Source: Sclerodactyla briareus
Taxonomy: Eukaryota > Echinodermata > Holothuroidea > Dendrochirotida > Sclerodactylidae
Direction: 5' to 3'
NCBI GenBank assembly: GCA_026419785.1
Contig: JAODTK010005762.1
Coordinates: forward strand, 62,001-126,000
Length of the DNA: 64,000 nucleotides
Shown here: one piece after another, positions 38,780-51,129 of the stretch
Layout of the letters: the number at the start of each line of letters is the position of its first letter
How positions within the stretch are numbered: the first letter of the stretch is position 1
Notes under the pieces: generated by a model
Databases searched by the model: none
What the model saw: the letters and a program-made list of their open reading frames with translations, nothing else
What the model was told of the DNA's origin: nothing
Made by a program: the position numbers and the translations under genes

Positions 38780-39830
38780 TTTTGGCCACAAAAATGTAAT
38801 ATTATTGCATGATGGGTCATCGTTGACCACAATGGACGGTCAAGGTAAATGGCATTGAAAGGGCACATGGGTCGTGAGTGGAAAAACTGCAAAAGCTATT
38901 TCTCGACAAATTCTGGTGCAGAGGCTGATGTTCGGTCATATGTGATGGTCCCTCCAACCAGCCGTCATTCAGGTGTTCAGGAATTTTTGTTTCAAGTTCC
39001 CAAGTGGGCCATGGGCCATTTCATGAACTTTCACACAATTGCGTACTTAAAATGCTCTTCCCACAAGCTTCAATGATTTTCTTCAAGTTACATTGTATGG
39101 TAATGGTAGACGGGTCCATTTGGGTGTTTGGGATTTGCGGGCCCGGCTAAGGGCCCACGTTGGTTTCAGGGCCCATTTATGAATTACCCAGAACTTTTTT
39201 AATCTCCAAGTTCAACAATTCTGTTGCACAGTGCTGCTGTTTGGTCATAAACTGGCCGGAGGGCGTAACTTCAGGGTTGTGCCCGGATTTGGACCATGGC
39301 CAGTTTTGGGCCATGGGACATTGGGTGGATTGGAATTAGGCCAAAGCTCTCCTCTTACAAATTTTGTGCTTGCACAGTGCTGACGTAACATGGTCATATG
39401 ATGTCTAAGAGCCAGACCTTCATTGGTTCAGGAATTTTTTGGTCCAAGGTCCCACTCGGGCCCGAAGGCCCATTTCATGAAAATTTCACTATAGTAATTG
39501 GAAATGCATATCCTCCCGCAAGCGTCAGTTGTTTTCCTTCCAAGTTAAGGTTTGGACCTCGGGTAGAGGGCCATGGGGGAATGTCGGAAATTTTGGGTGG
39601 GCCACCCACATTTGTGAGCTCAACCAGCGGATTTTGCTGGTGGGGCTATTGTAATGCCCTGCATTCTATCTATCTTTTCATCAGTCTATATGTACTTTGG
39701 CTTTTTTGGCCCACCAATGTTGGTGCTTCAAGGGATCCTTACCAACTTGGTCACAAAGTTTAATGAGGAGGGCATCGGTTAAAAATGGCCATTAAAGGGC
39801 ACAAGGGTCATATTGGAAAACTGCAAAACG
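38780..39830 (+). repeat. ~450-bp imperfect tandem repeats
   Basis: A block containing TTCAGGAATTTTT, a CCAAG or CCCAAG phrase, GGGCC and CATTTCATGAA occurs at about 38940-39050 and again at about 39370-39490. A phrase near GGCATTGAAAGGGCACATGGGTC at about 38850 returns as CCATTAAAGGGCACAAGGGTC near 39790. These are divergent copies of one repeat. A 121-codon plus-strand frame at 39398-39763 runs through it and matches no known family. Confidence 0.7.
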
Positions 39831-39839
39831 TAGGCTTAC

Positions 39840-40420
39840 ATGTACTTCTGCCCATGATGCATGACCAGTGTAATCATTGACTAGTGATACCTCTATTAAA
39901 TTGTAAAGGAATAGGAGGTGAATGGTCTCTGAAGGGGGTTGTAAGAAATTATGTTCAAATTGAAAATACTATGCCAAATTGCATGTTCTCGGCCCTTAAA
40001 ATACTCATGCTTAGATGGATCTTGACTAAACTTGGTTCACAATGAAGTGGTATCGTCATGATGCTCGCTCAGTTTCTCAAAGGTCAGTATTTACTGAAAT
40101 CAATGCACCACTCCAAATTACATCATACCAGTTCACTATTGTACATATTTAAAAATTGTCCAATTTATGCTACTGAACCATTGGTTCTCTCAAGAATGAT
40201 TCCTGTCTAGCTACTGATATTGTTTCCACAGAGGGAAAATTCTTCTAAATGAGAACAAATCAACACTGAATGGGCCAATTGCCTATATGTACCAATGCGT
40301 ACATATGCCATATCACTTTTGGATGAAGCTAGCAATATCTTAATATCCACTATATGTATGAGTAATTCACTAGATCTGTGTTGAAACCATTGAGGCATGT
40401 TATGAGTGTTCAGTCAGACA
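39840..40420. other. no feature recognised
   Basis: AT-rich sequence with no recognisable gene or repeat, between the 450-bp repeats and the hAT-type element. Confidence 0.5.
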
Positions 40421-40426
40421 ACTTCA

Positions 40427-40709
40427 TTCACAGTCAGTAGCGTATGCAGAGATTGTCATGGGGGGGGGGGGGGTTGAGGTAGGAACCCAAGGTAAGTGCG
40501 CCCTCATAAATGGCCCACCCTCCCTATTGGCAAATAGTACAATTTATGGGACCCTAGACACATGCTTCTGCAATATTTGCTAATAACAGCTGCAAAACTT
40601 CTACTGAACTGCAAAAAACTCAGTTTTTGTGTTAAAAATTTATTTATATCACTTGGGTCATGGGGTTCTGACCACAAACCGCCCCCGTTTCGTCGCCACT
40701 GTTCACAAT
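40427..40709. mobile_element. short hAT-type non-autonomous element with 8-bp target duplication
   Basis: The left end CAGTAGCG (40435) and the right end CGCCACTG (40701, reverse complement CAGTGGCG) are near-matching inverted termini. TTCACAGT (40427-40434) and TTCACAAT (40702-40709) flank them, an 8-base duplication with one change. Eight-base target duplications and CAG termini are hallmarks of hAT transposons. The 267-bp interior has no transposase and includes a run of 14 G near its left end (40460-40473). Confidence 0.65.
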
Positions 40710-41089
40710 ACACTATGGTAGGAGGCTACATGCTGCTTAACTCAGTTTTAAACTGGAAGGGTTGTGCTGATTTTGAGTATGGGCTGTTTAATCATCGGAA
40801 AACCGCAGCCTTACTTTGGCACGGTCTCATAAGTCCAGCCAATAGTCCCTCCCATACTCATATGACAGCGACAGAACAAAGTCTACGGTCTTACAGGCAA
40901 GCTACTGATTGTCATTCTGCTCATAGAGTAAAACAAGCTGATGTAGGCCAACAACGGCAAACGCCTATTTCAACATATCACCTTTTTGCTCATATGAAGA
41001 AAATAACGGATTGTATAATGGGGATAGATATTCGTAGAAAGATGTACTTTCTGATTACTCAATGAAGTTGGAGGAAACTTTGTAGTCAT

Positions 41090-41530
41090 GTCAGTATGTA
41101 TGTGTGTATGTGTGTGGATGTGTGTGTATGTTTGTGATACTGGCTTGTGTATACGATAGCTCGATCCCACCTGAATCAAGCTCATACCTTGGTAAAGAGG
41201 GGTTACGGTACTATATGAGTATAGATCCTTATATTTCAGAGTCAGGTCAAACTGTCAAAGGTCATCTAAAGTCAAGAATACTTGAACCCATCAAGTACTT
41301 GAAATTTGGAAGTAGTTCCTCATGGTAGTAAAAGAAGTGAACAATATTATTTTTGGTGTACATTATATCCCACTGTGATATTTATTTTAAAAAATGGTAT
41401 TTTGGCCAATTTCAGCTTGTGAACACAATAACTCAAGCTCAAACTTGATTATGTGGGTTCTCCATAATGATCAAATGATCCCAGTTATTCAGGGGTCAGG
41501 TCAAAGGTCATCAATGCAGTCAATGAATCA
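41090..41530 (+). repeat. dispersed TG-headed repeat with AGGTCA half-sites
   Basis: A TGTATG-rich tract is followed by GATAGCTCGATCCCACCTGAAT, CATACCTTGGTA and AGGTCA motifs. This order matches the block after the GT tracts near 16530 and 21600, so these are members of one dispersed family. A second partial unit near 41400-41525 repeats the arrangement (AATAACTCAAGCTCAAACTTG then AGGTCAAAGGTCA). Confidence 0.65.
41498..41510 (+). promoter_or_regulatory. perfect DR1 nuclear-receptor-type site
   Basis: AGGTCAAAGGTCA is two AGGTCA half-sites with one intervening A, the classic DR1 bound by RXR heterodimers and HNF4 in animals. It lies in a dispersed repeat. Whether it is used is unknown. Confidence 0.5.
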
Positions 41531-41539
41531 TTGTGCCTT

Positions 41540-43370
41540 TTAGCTCTCTGGTCAAATTTTACGTCTCAACACAAAGATTCATGGCAGGATCCTATACTTG
41601 TACCAATACTGTAATTTTAAACATCCATGTACACGTAGGCCTTTAAGCGGGTAGGCAGCCGTTTGGGAACTACTGACTGTAGCAATTGAGGGGGGGGATT
41701 GAGGGTTGGAAGAACTAAACCCCTAATCTATGATAGTGCAGGTAAGTGAATTACGTATTATATGAATAGGATGCTACCAGTAACAAACTTAGGAAGCCTT
41801 GGGTATTTCATCACTGCTTCCAGAAACACTGCATTGTGTGATGATACAGGCTACTGCTGGAATGCAGTAAGCCAGTTTGGAGTTCTAAGTGCGCATGCTC
41901 ACCACAGAACAGTTCGGGGGAATAGACGAGATCTGGTCAGATTCCCCCATAGCAATATCGTTACGGCTTATTTTTAAACTGTCACCACTATTTATTGTTG
42001 ATAAGTATGGGGGGAAATCTGTTTTGTGATGGCAGGGTTCGTAATTTTTGGCAGGGGAGTTTCGAAAGATCGTTCTGCACACTGTACGTTCAACGTCGAA
42101 CTACGGTCATTCCCCTATGACATTTGACACAATATAATTATAATCTCATTAACTGTAACTCCAAACTGGCTTATAAAGCCTGTTCCTGATTGCATTTAAT
42201 AAGATGATGATGGTATTGTGAATCTTGTATATACCCTACGAGCTGTTTAAGGTGAGCATGGCACTTGAACAGTGAAATGCTCATTGATGCACATTGTAAA
42301 GTGGGCCTAGAGGGGCAAAGTTGTAGTTTTCTTCTCCCTCTCTTGGCACATGTATGTGATCTATGAAACTTGTTGTCCCCATTTGTCAGACTATTCTCAA
42401 AGAATAACCAAGATTCCCAAGTACTATATGATGCTTCTGGAGGTAACACCACACGGATAAATAAATAAGAAATATTTTACTTGTCACACCAATCTATTAA
42501 GCCCCTCACCCAAAATGCTTTATTATTATTATGCACTAAGTTACGAAACTACTCAAGATTTCTAACCAAATATCCCCAAATCCCACCAAAACCTGACTCA
42601 GTCCCTAATAATTGCATCAATTTCATAAATGTAAGTTTTTCTTTCATTGAAAATGTTGCATTGAGAGTGGTCAAATGATTGCACGACTACGGTTTAAATA
42701 TCGGCCACAGACAGTCCGTTTTCCAGATTGTATATATAACGGTTAAGATATTCATAGTATTCTGATGCGTATCAACTTCCCAAGGAAATGACTTGGAATC
42801 CAAGTCGCGGCCAGACCACGAACGGAGTATTGACCCACCGGCTCCAATAAACCATCAGAAGTTTTTCGGCCAATGTCGGACTAAGCAAAAATCTTGCTGT
42901 GGCCTCGATCCCTCCCAATTTTGAATTCCCATAGCCCTTTTGTCTAATATGACTGTGAACATTGAAAAGCTGTCAAGAGTCAATTCGGGATTGCTGTTTA
43001 GTATCAAGATTTTCCACGTTTGTTTTCCTGTTAGGGTAACACACATAGTGTTTCGGGCAGGTTTGGGCGTGTGATGTGATGTTATGTATTTTACTCCACA
43101 ATGAGTCACTCCAAGCACGTCTGGGCAGTGGCCTTCACCATTCAAAAACCTTACCGGATTGAAAGTTGGAAGTAAAATGAAGAGGATATGTCAAGTCAGG
43201 ATGGAATTGGCCCTGTAAAATGTAAAAACATCACTATATAATATTGCAAAAAATTACTGTTCAGTAGGCGTGAAATATTTCTTGGTTCGCCGTTATTATA
43301 TTCCCCACTTCGGGGGATATTATGGTTTGGGCTCGCGTCTCGCCGCATTCGTGTCCGCCGCGTTTCTTGT
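41540..43370. other. no gene recognised
   Basis: Six-frame text is short and unlike known proteins. No repeat edge could be defined, apart from the possible approach of the tandem repeats that start near 43390. Confidence 0.5.
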
Positions 43371-43389
43371 TAGCGCAATAACTCTCCAA

Positions 43390-44120
43390 CACTTGTCACG
43401 TTTGAGCTGAATCTTGGCACAAATTCCGCCTCGAAATCTCGAAATGGTTTGAAAGTAGGCGTCGCACATGAACGGGGCGGCTAATTTGCATTAAGTTCCA
43501 CGATTGGAAGATTTTCCCGTTAGCGCAAAACTCTTTAATGCTGTATCCGATTGATCTGACACTTGGTACACTGGTACCGAGTGAATATTGGAAGAGTCCG
43601 GAAGTGGGCATCGATACAATGCCTGGGGGACCCGCTAATTTGCATAATTTTTGCCTAAATTTTCAAGTTGTCGGATTTGAAACAAAACTTGGTGGGTTAG
43701 GGAGTATAGTTGATCTCCGAAAAATGTGGAGGTCATTTCAAGGTCATCAAAGGTAAATTTGCAAAAATTTATGCGATTTGCAAACTTTGTTCAGATTTGA
43801 ACGAAACCTTGGTGGGAACGAACTATAGCTGATCCCAAAAAAATGTGGGGTCATTGAAGGTAATCGGAGGTGAAAAACTGCCAAATTTATGCGATTTCCA
43901 AAACTTGTCAGATGTGAACGAAACTTGGTGGGAAACGAAACTATAGTGAATCTCAAAAATGTTTTCATTTCAAGGTATAGGAGGTTAAACTTGCAAAATT
44001 TATGCGAATTCCAAAACTTTGTCAGATTTGAATGAAACTTGGTGATGGGGGCTAACATTTTCTCCCAAAGTTAGAAGTCATTTCAAAGCCATCATGTGGT
44101 CAAATTTGCATGAATATGTG
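43390..44120 (+). repeat. ~118-bp imperfect tandem repeat (AAACTTGGTGGG units)
   Basis: From about 43680 the phrase GAAACTTGGTGGG or a variant recurs near 43682, 43803, 43918 and 44032, each followed by ATAG-TGATC, AAATGTGG or similar, GGTCATTTCAAGG-like text and AAATTTATGCGATT. The two units before 43680 are longer and more diverged. Octamer-like ATTTGCAT is present at 43484, 43638 and 44104. A related GAAACTTGGTGG phrase occurs near 49828, so the family is dispersed. Confidence 0.8.
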
Positions 44121-44129
44121 CCTATTAAC

Positions 44130-46850
44130 ACCTATGGATGACAACAAAAACTGTGATAATGTTTGTCTTGGTTTCTGACAAAAATGGGGGTCTTTATGGG
44201 GTGGTTAGATACTTCTTCCCCAATGTGATGGCTCCAAAGTGGGGATATACACGGGGGCAGGTGACAACCCGCCTACACGTGTTTCTAGTTTGAATAAAAG
44301 ATCGAGAAAAAAAAGAATGACTGACCGGGTAAGGGTTAATTCGTTTTTTTGACAGAGAAACATAAACTTTATGGTTCTGTTAATCAAAGGAAAATAGCCA
44401 GTGTGGTGGCCACGACCATAGTGTCTAGTGTGTAACCTAGTATTGGAAGTGGGGAGTCTTTAATGGGAGTCAACTGAAGTCACGTTATCATAATTGCTTT
44501 AACAAATAGATGTTGACCTTACATTACAACCTTTAGGTCGATCTTCATCATCATCACAGTGCAGAGGGAAAGGGTACCAAATAGGGAATCAGACTAACCG
44601 ATTAGCCTCCAGATAGTGAGAACTCCTAGACTCTGGCTAAATCTCTTCGCATCCCCCCACTGATGGACCTAGGGCTTCTAATTTGGTGCTGTCACAATTA
44701 TCACAGCCCAGTGAGTTCCTAAACGCTACAGTGCTCCTGTAGCTAGGCCTACAGTAAGTCTTTTGAGGAATTCGCCCACATGGTGTGAAAATTTTCAACC
44801 CCCAGGTTTTTGAATCTTAAAGGACAACTGTAGGAATGATTATGGATAGTCTAGTATATTAGCTTGGAGAGAAACTGATGTCAATCCAAACCCGAATTCA
44901 TATGACTTTTCCGTTCGTTACAGTCCGTTTGAAGTTTTGTGCATTATATTGCGGCAAGATCAAAAGCAAACTTGCACAACCCTGCAAACATTCTTTGTTT
45001 TTGTTCTTGAAAAGAAAAGATCCCATCATGCAACAATTAATGATGTCATAACCTGCATAACCTGCAAACATTCTTTGTTGTTCTATTTAAATTCACATGT
45101 TAATAATTCCACTATGAAAGCCTTTAGTCTATGGATTGGATTGCTGTATGGGTGGTAGGTGTACTGGTGTTACTTTGGAGAGGGAGATAGAGAGACAACA
45201 GATCTTCTGCTAATGTTGACTTTTCCAACAAAATGAATCAATGAAAAACATAGTGTAATTTCTGTGTTGTCCGGCAAGTGTAAGTCATGGGCGTTATTGC
45301 ACCATTGGGATCCCCCCATTCCTCTGCAAATGGACCAAACTACTTTTGAAGGCCAATAATTCTACATAGTGACATTGTATTGAACTGGGTTTGGACCTAT
45401 AGATACAGTTCCCCCCTATCTCCACAATATACTCTGTTGTTTCCAAGCCGCGTTGTTCCTTGACGAAGCTCTTTCAGTTTATTTTTGGGTACAGTCGGTG
45501 TACTGGTATATAGATAAACACATGCGCTTATTGGAAATCATTGGCAGAGAACATGCTCCTGAGTTTTCAGCTGCATGTGCTTTATAGCAGCATGGATGCT
45601 CACTGTGGGCAGAGACTAAAAATAGAATGATTTGATATGACTACCTCACTTCGCTTCATCATTTGGTGACCACTATTAAAATTCACTGTCAGTCAGATGG
45701 GCAAGGAGTGCAGGGTTGGTGGAGGCTGTGCTTCTGCATATGGCATGGTTTCTGTGGAATGATCCTGTCTACTGTATTCTGTTGGCCACAGAACTCTGAG
45801 GCCTGGTCCTCGTGGTTGTCAGACTTTGAGAAAGCTTCGCAGGGGGTAAGGGTACTCAAGAGAAGGAGAATTGAGGGGGGGGCGGGGGGTGATCAGGCTC
45901 AGGCCATGTCACTTGCCTAGTGGAGGTTGTTATTTCGAAATGGTGTGTAGATGCGACTAGCCTAGGTGCCTTCTTGACGTTTGATTATAACAATATGCAT
46001 GAGATTATCGTTCAAATCCTGATATTTTTTTCCCTTTAATTGTGTTAAAGCACCTCAACCTTCCGCATTGGGCGCTATAGATGCGAGTTTTCATGATTAT
46101 AAGTATTATTCAATATGAGTAGCTAACAAAAACTGATGAATGAGATTACTCCATCTCTATTTTGAACAAGTCAATAAACAGTGGGTGCGCCTCTTCTTGC
46201 AATTCTAGAGAACCAATCCAAAATTCCTGTTTTCCCCATCACATGTGTTCAGGTCATTTCATTCACAAAAATTCTCTGGCTTATAAAACCCCACTTTGAA
46301 GGGTGAATTATGAAATTCTGCCTTCACACAATTTGCAAATAAATTCGTTCATGCCGCTTCTACTGGCTGTACGTTTGTGATATTTCCATCATATTTTGGA
46401 TAATAAGCTCCCCACGGGCACACAGCCATCCAATGCATTTCATCTATTGTGGCACTGCTTGTATAGAATCAGTGAATCTGCAACTAAAGCCTTATGGGTT
46501 GATAATGTATGGAATCTTACAGTTCCATTGGCAACATTTAAATAGTCAATTGTTTGTGAACTGCAGTGCAAGGTTGTAATGAAGTTCTCATCCAGTCAGC
46601 ACTAATTCAAGTGGATCTGAACATTGGGACCCGGTGTTCAGGTGAGTTGACTGTGGAAGAACTTTGGCAGGCAGGTAGGATTATTGATTGCTGTGCAAGA
46701 GGAAAAATTTAAGTACTTTGGCCATCAAGAGAGAATGGATTGGACTTTTCAAACGACTAGTTTGTACAGATTTCAGCGGTAAATGGTAGTAAAGGCAAGG
46801 GAGTCTCTATAGAAAGCTTGGATTTATCACCATAGGGGTGATACCCAGAG
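44130..46850. other. no gene recognised
   Basis: Only a small direct duplication was seen: TGCAAACATTCTTTGTT occurs at about 44985 and 45065. Frames up to about 85 codons are not protein-like. Confidence 0.55.
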
Positions 46851-46876
46851 GGATTACTAGAGATTGGTGTGAATCT

Positions 46877-46945
46877 CACTAGGAACCAATTGGTAGAGCG
46901 TAAGGGCTTCCACCAGTTAATCTAGGTTCAAATCCTGGTCGGGTC
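46877..46945 (+). repeat. degenerate tRNA-derived sequence (SINE head or tRNA pseudogene)
   Basis: CCAATTGGTAGAGCG (46886-46900) resembles the polymerase III A box of a tRNA, and GGTTCAAATCC (46925-46935) is a good B box. Their spacing of about 40 bases fits a tRNA. The acceptor stem does not pair and the anticodon arm is unclear, so this is not a working tRNA gene. It is followed by an A-rich stretch and other text, as in a SINE body, but no second copy was found in the window. Confidence 0.5.
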
Positions 46946-47682
46946 TACCCAGAGAATATAAAAAAAGGGTACCTGTGTTTCTCGCGAAGACCGCTCGCGA
47001 TACCTATTTTGAATACCGCATACAAAAACCAAGCTTTAGCTGGTATTCGAACTCCTTTCTGATATACAATATTAACGCGAATAGTACGGAGGGCGTGTTG
47101 CGTGGGCCTCCACCAGATAACAAGTGGAAGACAAATATGAGATATTAAAGAGTGAAAAAAGAGATGGACAGTGATAAACTAGACAGTTAAGGTGATAGGC
47201 TTTTTTTTTTGGGGAGGTTAGTGTTGGGGAGGTCTAAATTTAATTGAGCCAACGCCCAAGCAAGAATGGGCTGGTAGGTCCGTGAGGATATGTAGAATTA
47301 GGTTGGAAGGAGGTGGAGCCGTATTGCCATGCATAACTTTTCACAGGAATGCTTTTGGGCAAGGAACGTTGGGAAATTCATGTATGGTATGAGGTTGGCG
47401 TCTCCAGGAAATCGAGCGGGAAAGTACCAGCCATTATCTGGGGATGGGTGCCCACGCTGCATTTCATTGCTTTTTGAAATATTACAGCTAGTAGGAGGGC
47501 AACCAAGCTCCCAGATTGAAAAAAAAAGAGTGTAAGTGACAAAGGTGCCCATTCACTTGGATATGACAATTCTGAGTTATTCAAAAACTCATCGGACAAA
47601 GCTTTTCCACCGCCCGAGATGACTAAAGAGGGAGAACCTTTCCTACTCAACTCCAAACCCACTTTCGGCAATTATGTTGAGC

Positions 47683-47790
47683 GGCCGACAATCCAATAAA
47701 TATATCGTACGATATTTTATCGCACAAGTGTGAAAACTCCATCCAATAAATTTATCGTATCGTATCGCACAAGTGTGAAAGTTTAGGGTA
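47683..47790 (+). repeat. ~60-bp tandem duplication
   Basis: ATCCAATAAATATATCGTA with CGCACAAGTGTGAAA is followed by ATCCAATAAATTTATCGTA with CGCACAAGTGTGAAA. The two units contain short ATCGTACGAT-like palindromes. Confidence 0.8.
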
Positions 47791-47799
47791 TTTTGAACT

Positions 47800-49200
47800 T
47801 TCATCTGGGTTAATACGGCAGCCATACCTGTAAGTATAGGGTGACCATGCAAAAACATAAAAACATGATGACAGTACTACTGTATGGTTCATTCAATATA
47901 ATAATAATACATCCATATACTGTAGTGCTGCATACAACTCACGAGAGAGAGGTGATCTAAAAACGATTCCCACATTACACATCAGGAAAAGCCGGATAAT
48001 AAAAGATAAGTCTTCATTCGTCACAACTTGGACAGTGCAGAATCTGCGAGCCAGGGGACAGATTCCAATAATGTGAGCAACTTTACTAAACGACCGGTCA
48101 CTATAGGATTTGCGGAGTTTGGGAACAACAAGGATATTTGATCTGACTTTTGAGACACCTTAATGGTTGGTAGGGACAAAGCAACACTCCGATGTACGGC
48201 GGGGAGCATGTTGAGAGGCACACACGCAATTGGGAGACGTAACGTACTCTCTCTCAACAGCGCCCAATGGAGTTGTTAATTCTGATGATTGCTTTTAACA
48301 GAACTCACCCATATTTTCCTTTTAACTCTATTCTGTCTGGTGATTGTGCTAGTGGTCCCCAAATCTCATTTGTTGTACATTCCCTGCTGCCTTCTCCCAG
48401 GTAACCTGGACCTAAGTACACAAATAGGTTACACGTACGCATTGAATATTGTATCTGATGATGCCCTTTATTTTCCATCAAAATTATAAGACCATCTGGG
48501 GCCACATTTTCCATTAACCCATGACTAGTGTGAGAAATCATGTACAGTGTATTTATGTGAGGGTGTGTTTTTGCTGATTGTCTATTCATTTCTGTGGTTA
48601 CAGACAAAGGGCACTTGACCCTCCTCAGCGCGTCTGTAATTCCACCTGGCCCTCCAGGCTGGCGCCATACGGGGTTTTCCCCCTCCCACTGTTTTGCTTG
48701 GGAATTGGGGCCACTGAAAATTTGCCCTTGCACTGTAGAGAAAAAAAAAAAATATGGTAGGTATTTCTTAATTCCATTCAACTGTTCCTTTCTTAGTCCA
48801 GACGGCCCCGTCATTGGGGGTACCCCAGACTTCTTTCTTGGGGGGTTGGGGAAGGGGTGGTGGAAAAACTGATTACCCAGGGGGCACTCAGGGAACTTTG
48901 TGATTGCTGTCTCCTGTAGTTGCAGAGCAATTTGTGCTACATTAGCTCCCCTAGTAGCAAAATTAGTGTCCAGAATATATCATACTTGTTTGATCTCATC
49001 TAAGATGGGCGCAAAACCAGTCTCGGGACTCTCCCTCCCCCCCCCCATGGTCTAGCCAGTTGTCTGGAAGTACTGGCCACAGCTATATGAATTGAGTCCC
49101 AGCTTGTTAACCTTACATTGTTGCTTGAGATACATTGGCAACACAAAATGCTTGTAGAACTGTTCATCATAACAGTGTCAAAATTTTATAGGCATTAACA
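47800..49200. other. no gene recognised
   Basis: The longest frame (minus strand, 48305-48814) has 169 codons but is composed of low-complexity phrases and Gly/Pro-rich text over a G/C-rich block near 48640-48720 and 48790-48860. I treat it as chance. No splice or promoter context supports a gene. Confidence 0.5.
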
Positions 49201-49209
49201 GTTTAACCC

Positions 49210-50470
49210 TGGAGGGCCTAGATCAGTTTAACCCAAGTTCCATTCAGCCCTTTTTTGGTCTCGCCTTAATTTGTTCAATGAGAACATATGGCAACTTTGT
49301 TTGTGTGTGTGTCTGTCTGTCCGTCTGTCTGTCTGTCCGTCTGACCGTATGTGCGGTTCAATTTCTCCTGAACCGTGAAAGCCGTTATGCTGGGACCTTT
49401 TTGAGGTGCGCGGTGAAGGTTGCCGATGTGCATCCACTTTGTCCCGAAAGCCCATACTCATTTGCATAAATTTGCATATTTAATGAAAATTGGCCCCGGG
49501 AGCTTGTGTACAAGATATCTCTTGATCGTAGATGCATTGGTGATAGCCGTTCGGAGTTATAACACTATGAAGATACACAACCTGAATTATATTCCCTGGC
49601 ATGCTATATAAAGCTAATTAAGTTAGTCTAATTTGCATAATTTCTGCGAATTTTTGCAGGTTTCGTTGGATTTTGACGAAATCCAGTGGAGATGGTTTAT
49701 CTATAGTCCAATGAATTTTACAGTAGTGGACGAGGTCACCAAAGTGTCCTTCAAGTTACTAATTCTCATTTACCTCGTCTAATTTGCGTATTTATGCCTA
49801 TTTAAAGTTGGTTGAATCCTCATGAAACTTGGTGGAGATGGTTAACCACCTGTGATCCTGATAAATTTAACAACAGTGTAAAGGTCCGTAAGTTCATTTA
49901 ATGTGAATAATTTGCATAAATTATGCCAAATTTTTTTGAGTTTTTTGTTAAATGGGGCAGTATACAATTGGAATGAGTGCGTTAGGGTGCTCGTAGAGCT
50001 TGTCATGGTAATTTTTTGGTTTAGTGGATCAAACAAACATCTAAGACCAATGTCAAAGGTCAAGGTCAAGTTTTTAAGAAAAGGTGCTTATTTTTAAGAA
50101 GAGTACAGGGCCAAAGAATCAAACCGTCAATTGTGGGATATTGTGATCGAGCTCTGTGTCTACCTAGACAAACAACTTCCCAGTTTATCTTGGGAAAACA
50201 CTGGTCCGTCAGTTACAATGGGACAAAGGTTGATTTTAATTAATACCTTTTGGGCGATAGCATAGGACGTGTGTATTTTGATTACTAATGCTTTTGGGGC
50301 TTTGTGCATCACTCGAGCATCATTTTCATAAAAACCTGTCATGGTCACAAGGGTCATTTAAGGTCACCATGGACCAGAACGCCAAATAATAACATTTCCT
50401 GCAACAGACTCTAGTGACTGTTTGTGATATGTGCTGGAATTGGGACATGCAGCATATTATCAAGGTTAAT
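49210..50470 (+). repeat. dispersed repeat with octamer-rich head
   Basis: This begins with a GTCT/GTCC microsatellite (about 49308-49345), then CTGAACCGTGAAAGCC, a CATTTGCATAAATTTGCAT block, ATCTCTTGATCGTAGATGCATT and AATTTGCATAA motifs. Most of its first 360 bp occurs as a reverse-complement copy at about 52380-52740, so the two form a spaced inverted pair of about 2.8 kb. The right part (50340-50440) instead matches 52790-52885 in direct orientation. This mosaic shows rearrangement after insertion. Confidence 0.8.
49460..49477 (+). promoter_or_regulatory. paired octamer motifs (ATTTGCAT x2)
   Basis: ATTTGCAT occurs at 49460-49467 and 49470-49477, two POU-type octamers (reverse complement ATGCAAAT) separated by two bases. 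The pair is preserved, reverse-complemented, in the inverted repeat copy at 52540-52557. Use by POU proteins is inference. Confidence 0.45.
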
Positions 50471-51129
50471 TTTGTCATAACAAGGGGCGACCCGCCCCCA
50501 GTGTCTCGCCTGGTTACGCGATCAGTGTTTTCATCTATTATCCCATGCGAACAATTACACAGCCTTTGATGAGTTGCTTTAAGATTCTGGTATTAGCAAT
50601 TGACGAAAACCCTACTAATCAGTGACCAATTTCAAATCCATAAGGACTGATTATTGACAACTGTCTACATAATTACGTTTTGTGTCAATGTGACTCATAT
50701 TGCCTAATTATGCAAATTAGAACAATAATCAACTTTCTGTTGACCCATTAATCCGTTCACTTAATCTCAATGACCATTGTGAATCCACTTAATACAATTG
50801 CATTGGAATTCACAACTTGAACATGGCATAAGTGAAGATTATCCCACTGCTCAACACCCTAGTGCCCTGATTCAATTTTAAACATTTGCGGACTAAAGGT
50901 AGACCACAGCCATAGTGAAAACTGGTCCTATCTATAAATTGTCTGTATATCCTCAGTGGTCAGTGTCACCCCATAAGAGTCCATTTACTACCACCCTCTC
51001 AAGGAGTTATCCCCCCACCCACCCCACAGCTTCTCACACACCAGAACTACTGCAGGTGTAACCTGACAAGTGCCACTATGTCTCGTCTTGACAAAGTTCT
51101 TCGAAACAAATCAGATTTTCACCCCTTTG

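Noticed and set aside
40562-41065. 167-codon plus-strand frame
   Set aside because: It starts inside the hAT-type element and runs out of it, which a host exon would not be expected to do. No recognised motif.
46877-46945. Functional tRNA gene
   Set aside because: A and B boxes are present, but the acceptor ends do not pair and no clear anticodon arm forms; kept only as a tRNA-derived repeat.
48305-48814. 169-codon minus-strand frame, the longest in the window
   Set aside because: Its composition is patchy, it overlaps open frames on the other strand, it crosses a G/C-rich repeat-like block and no family or splice signal supports it.
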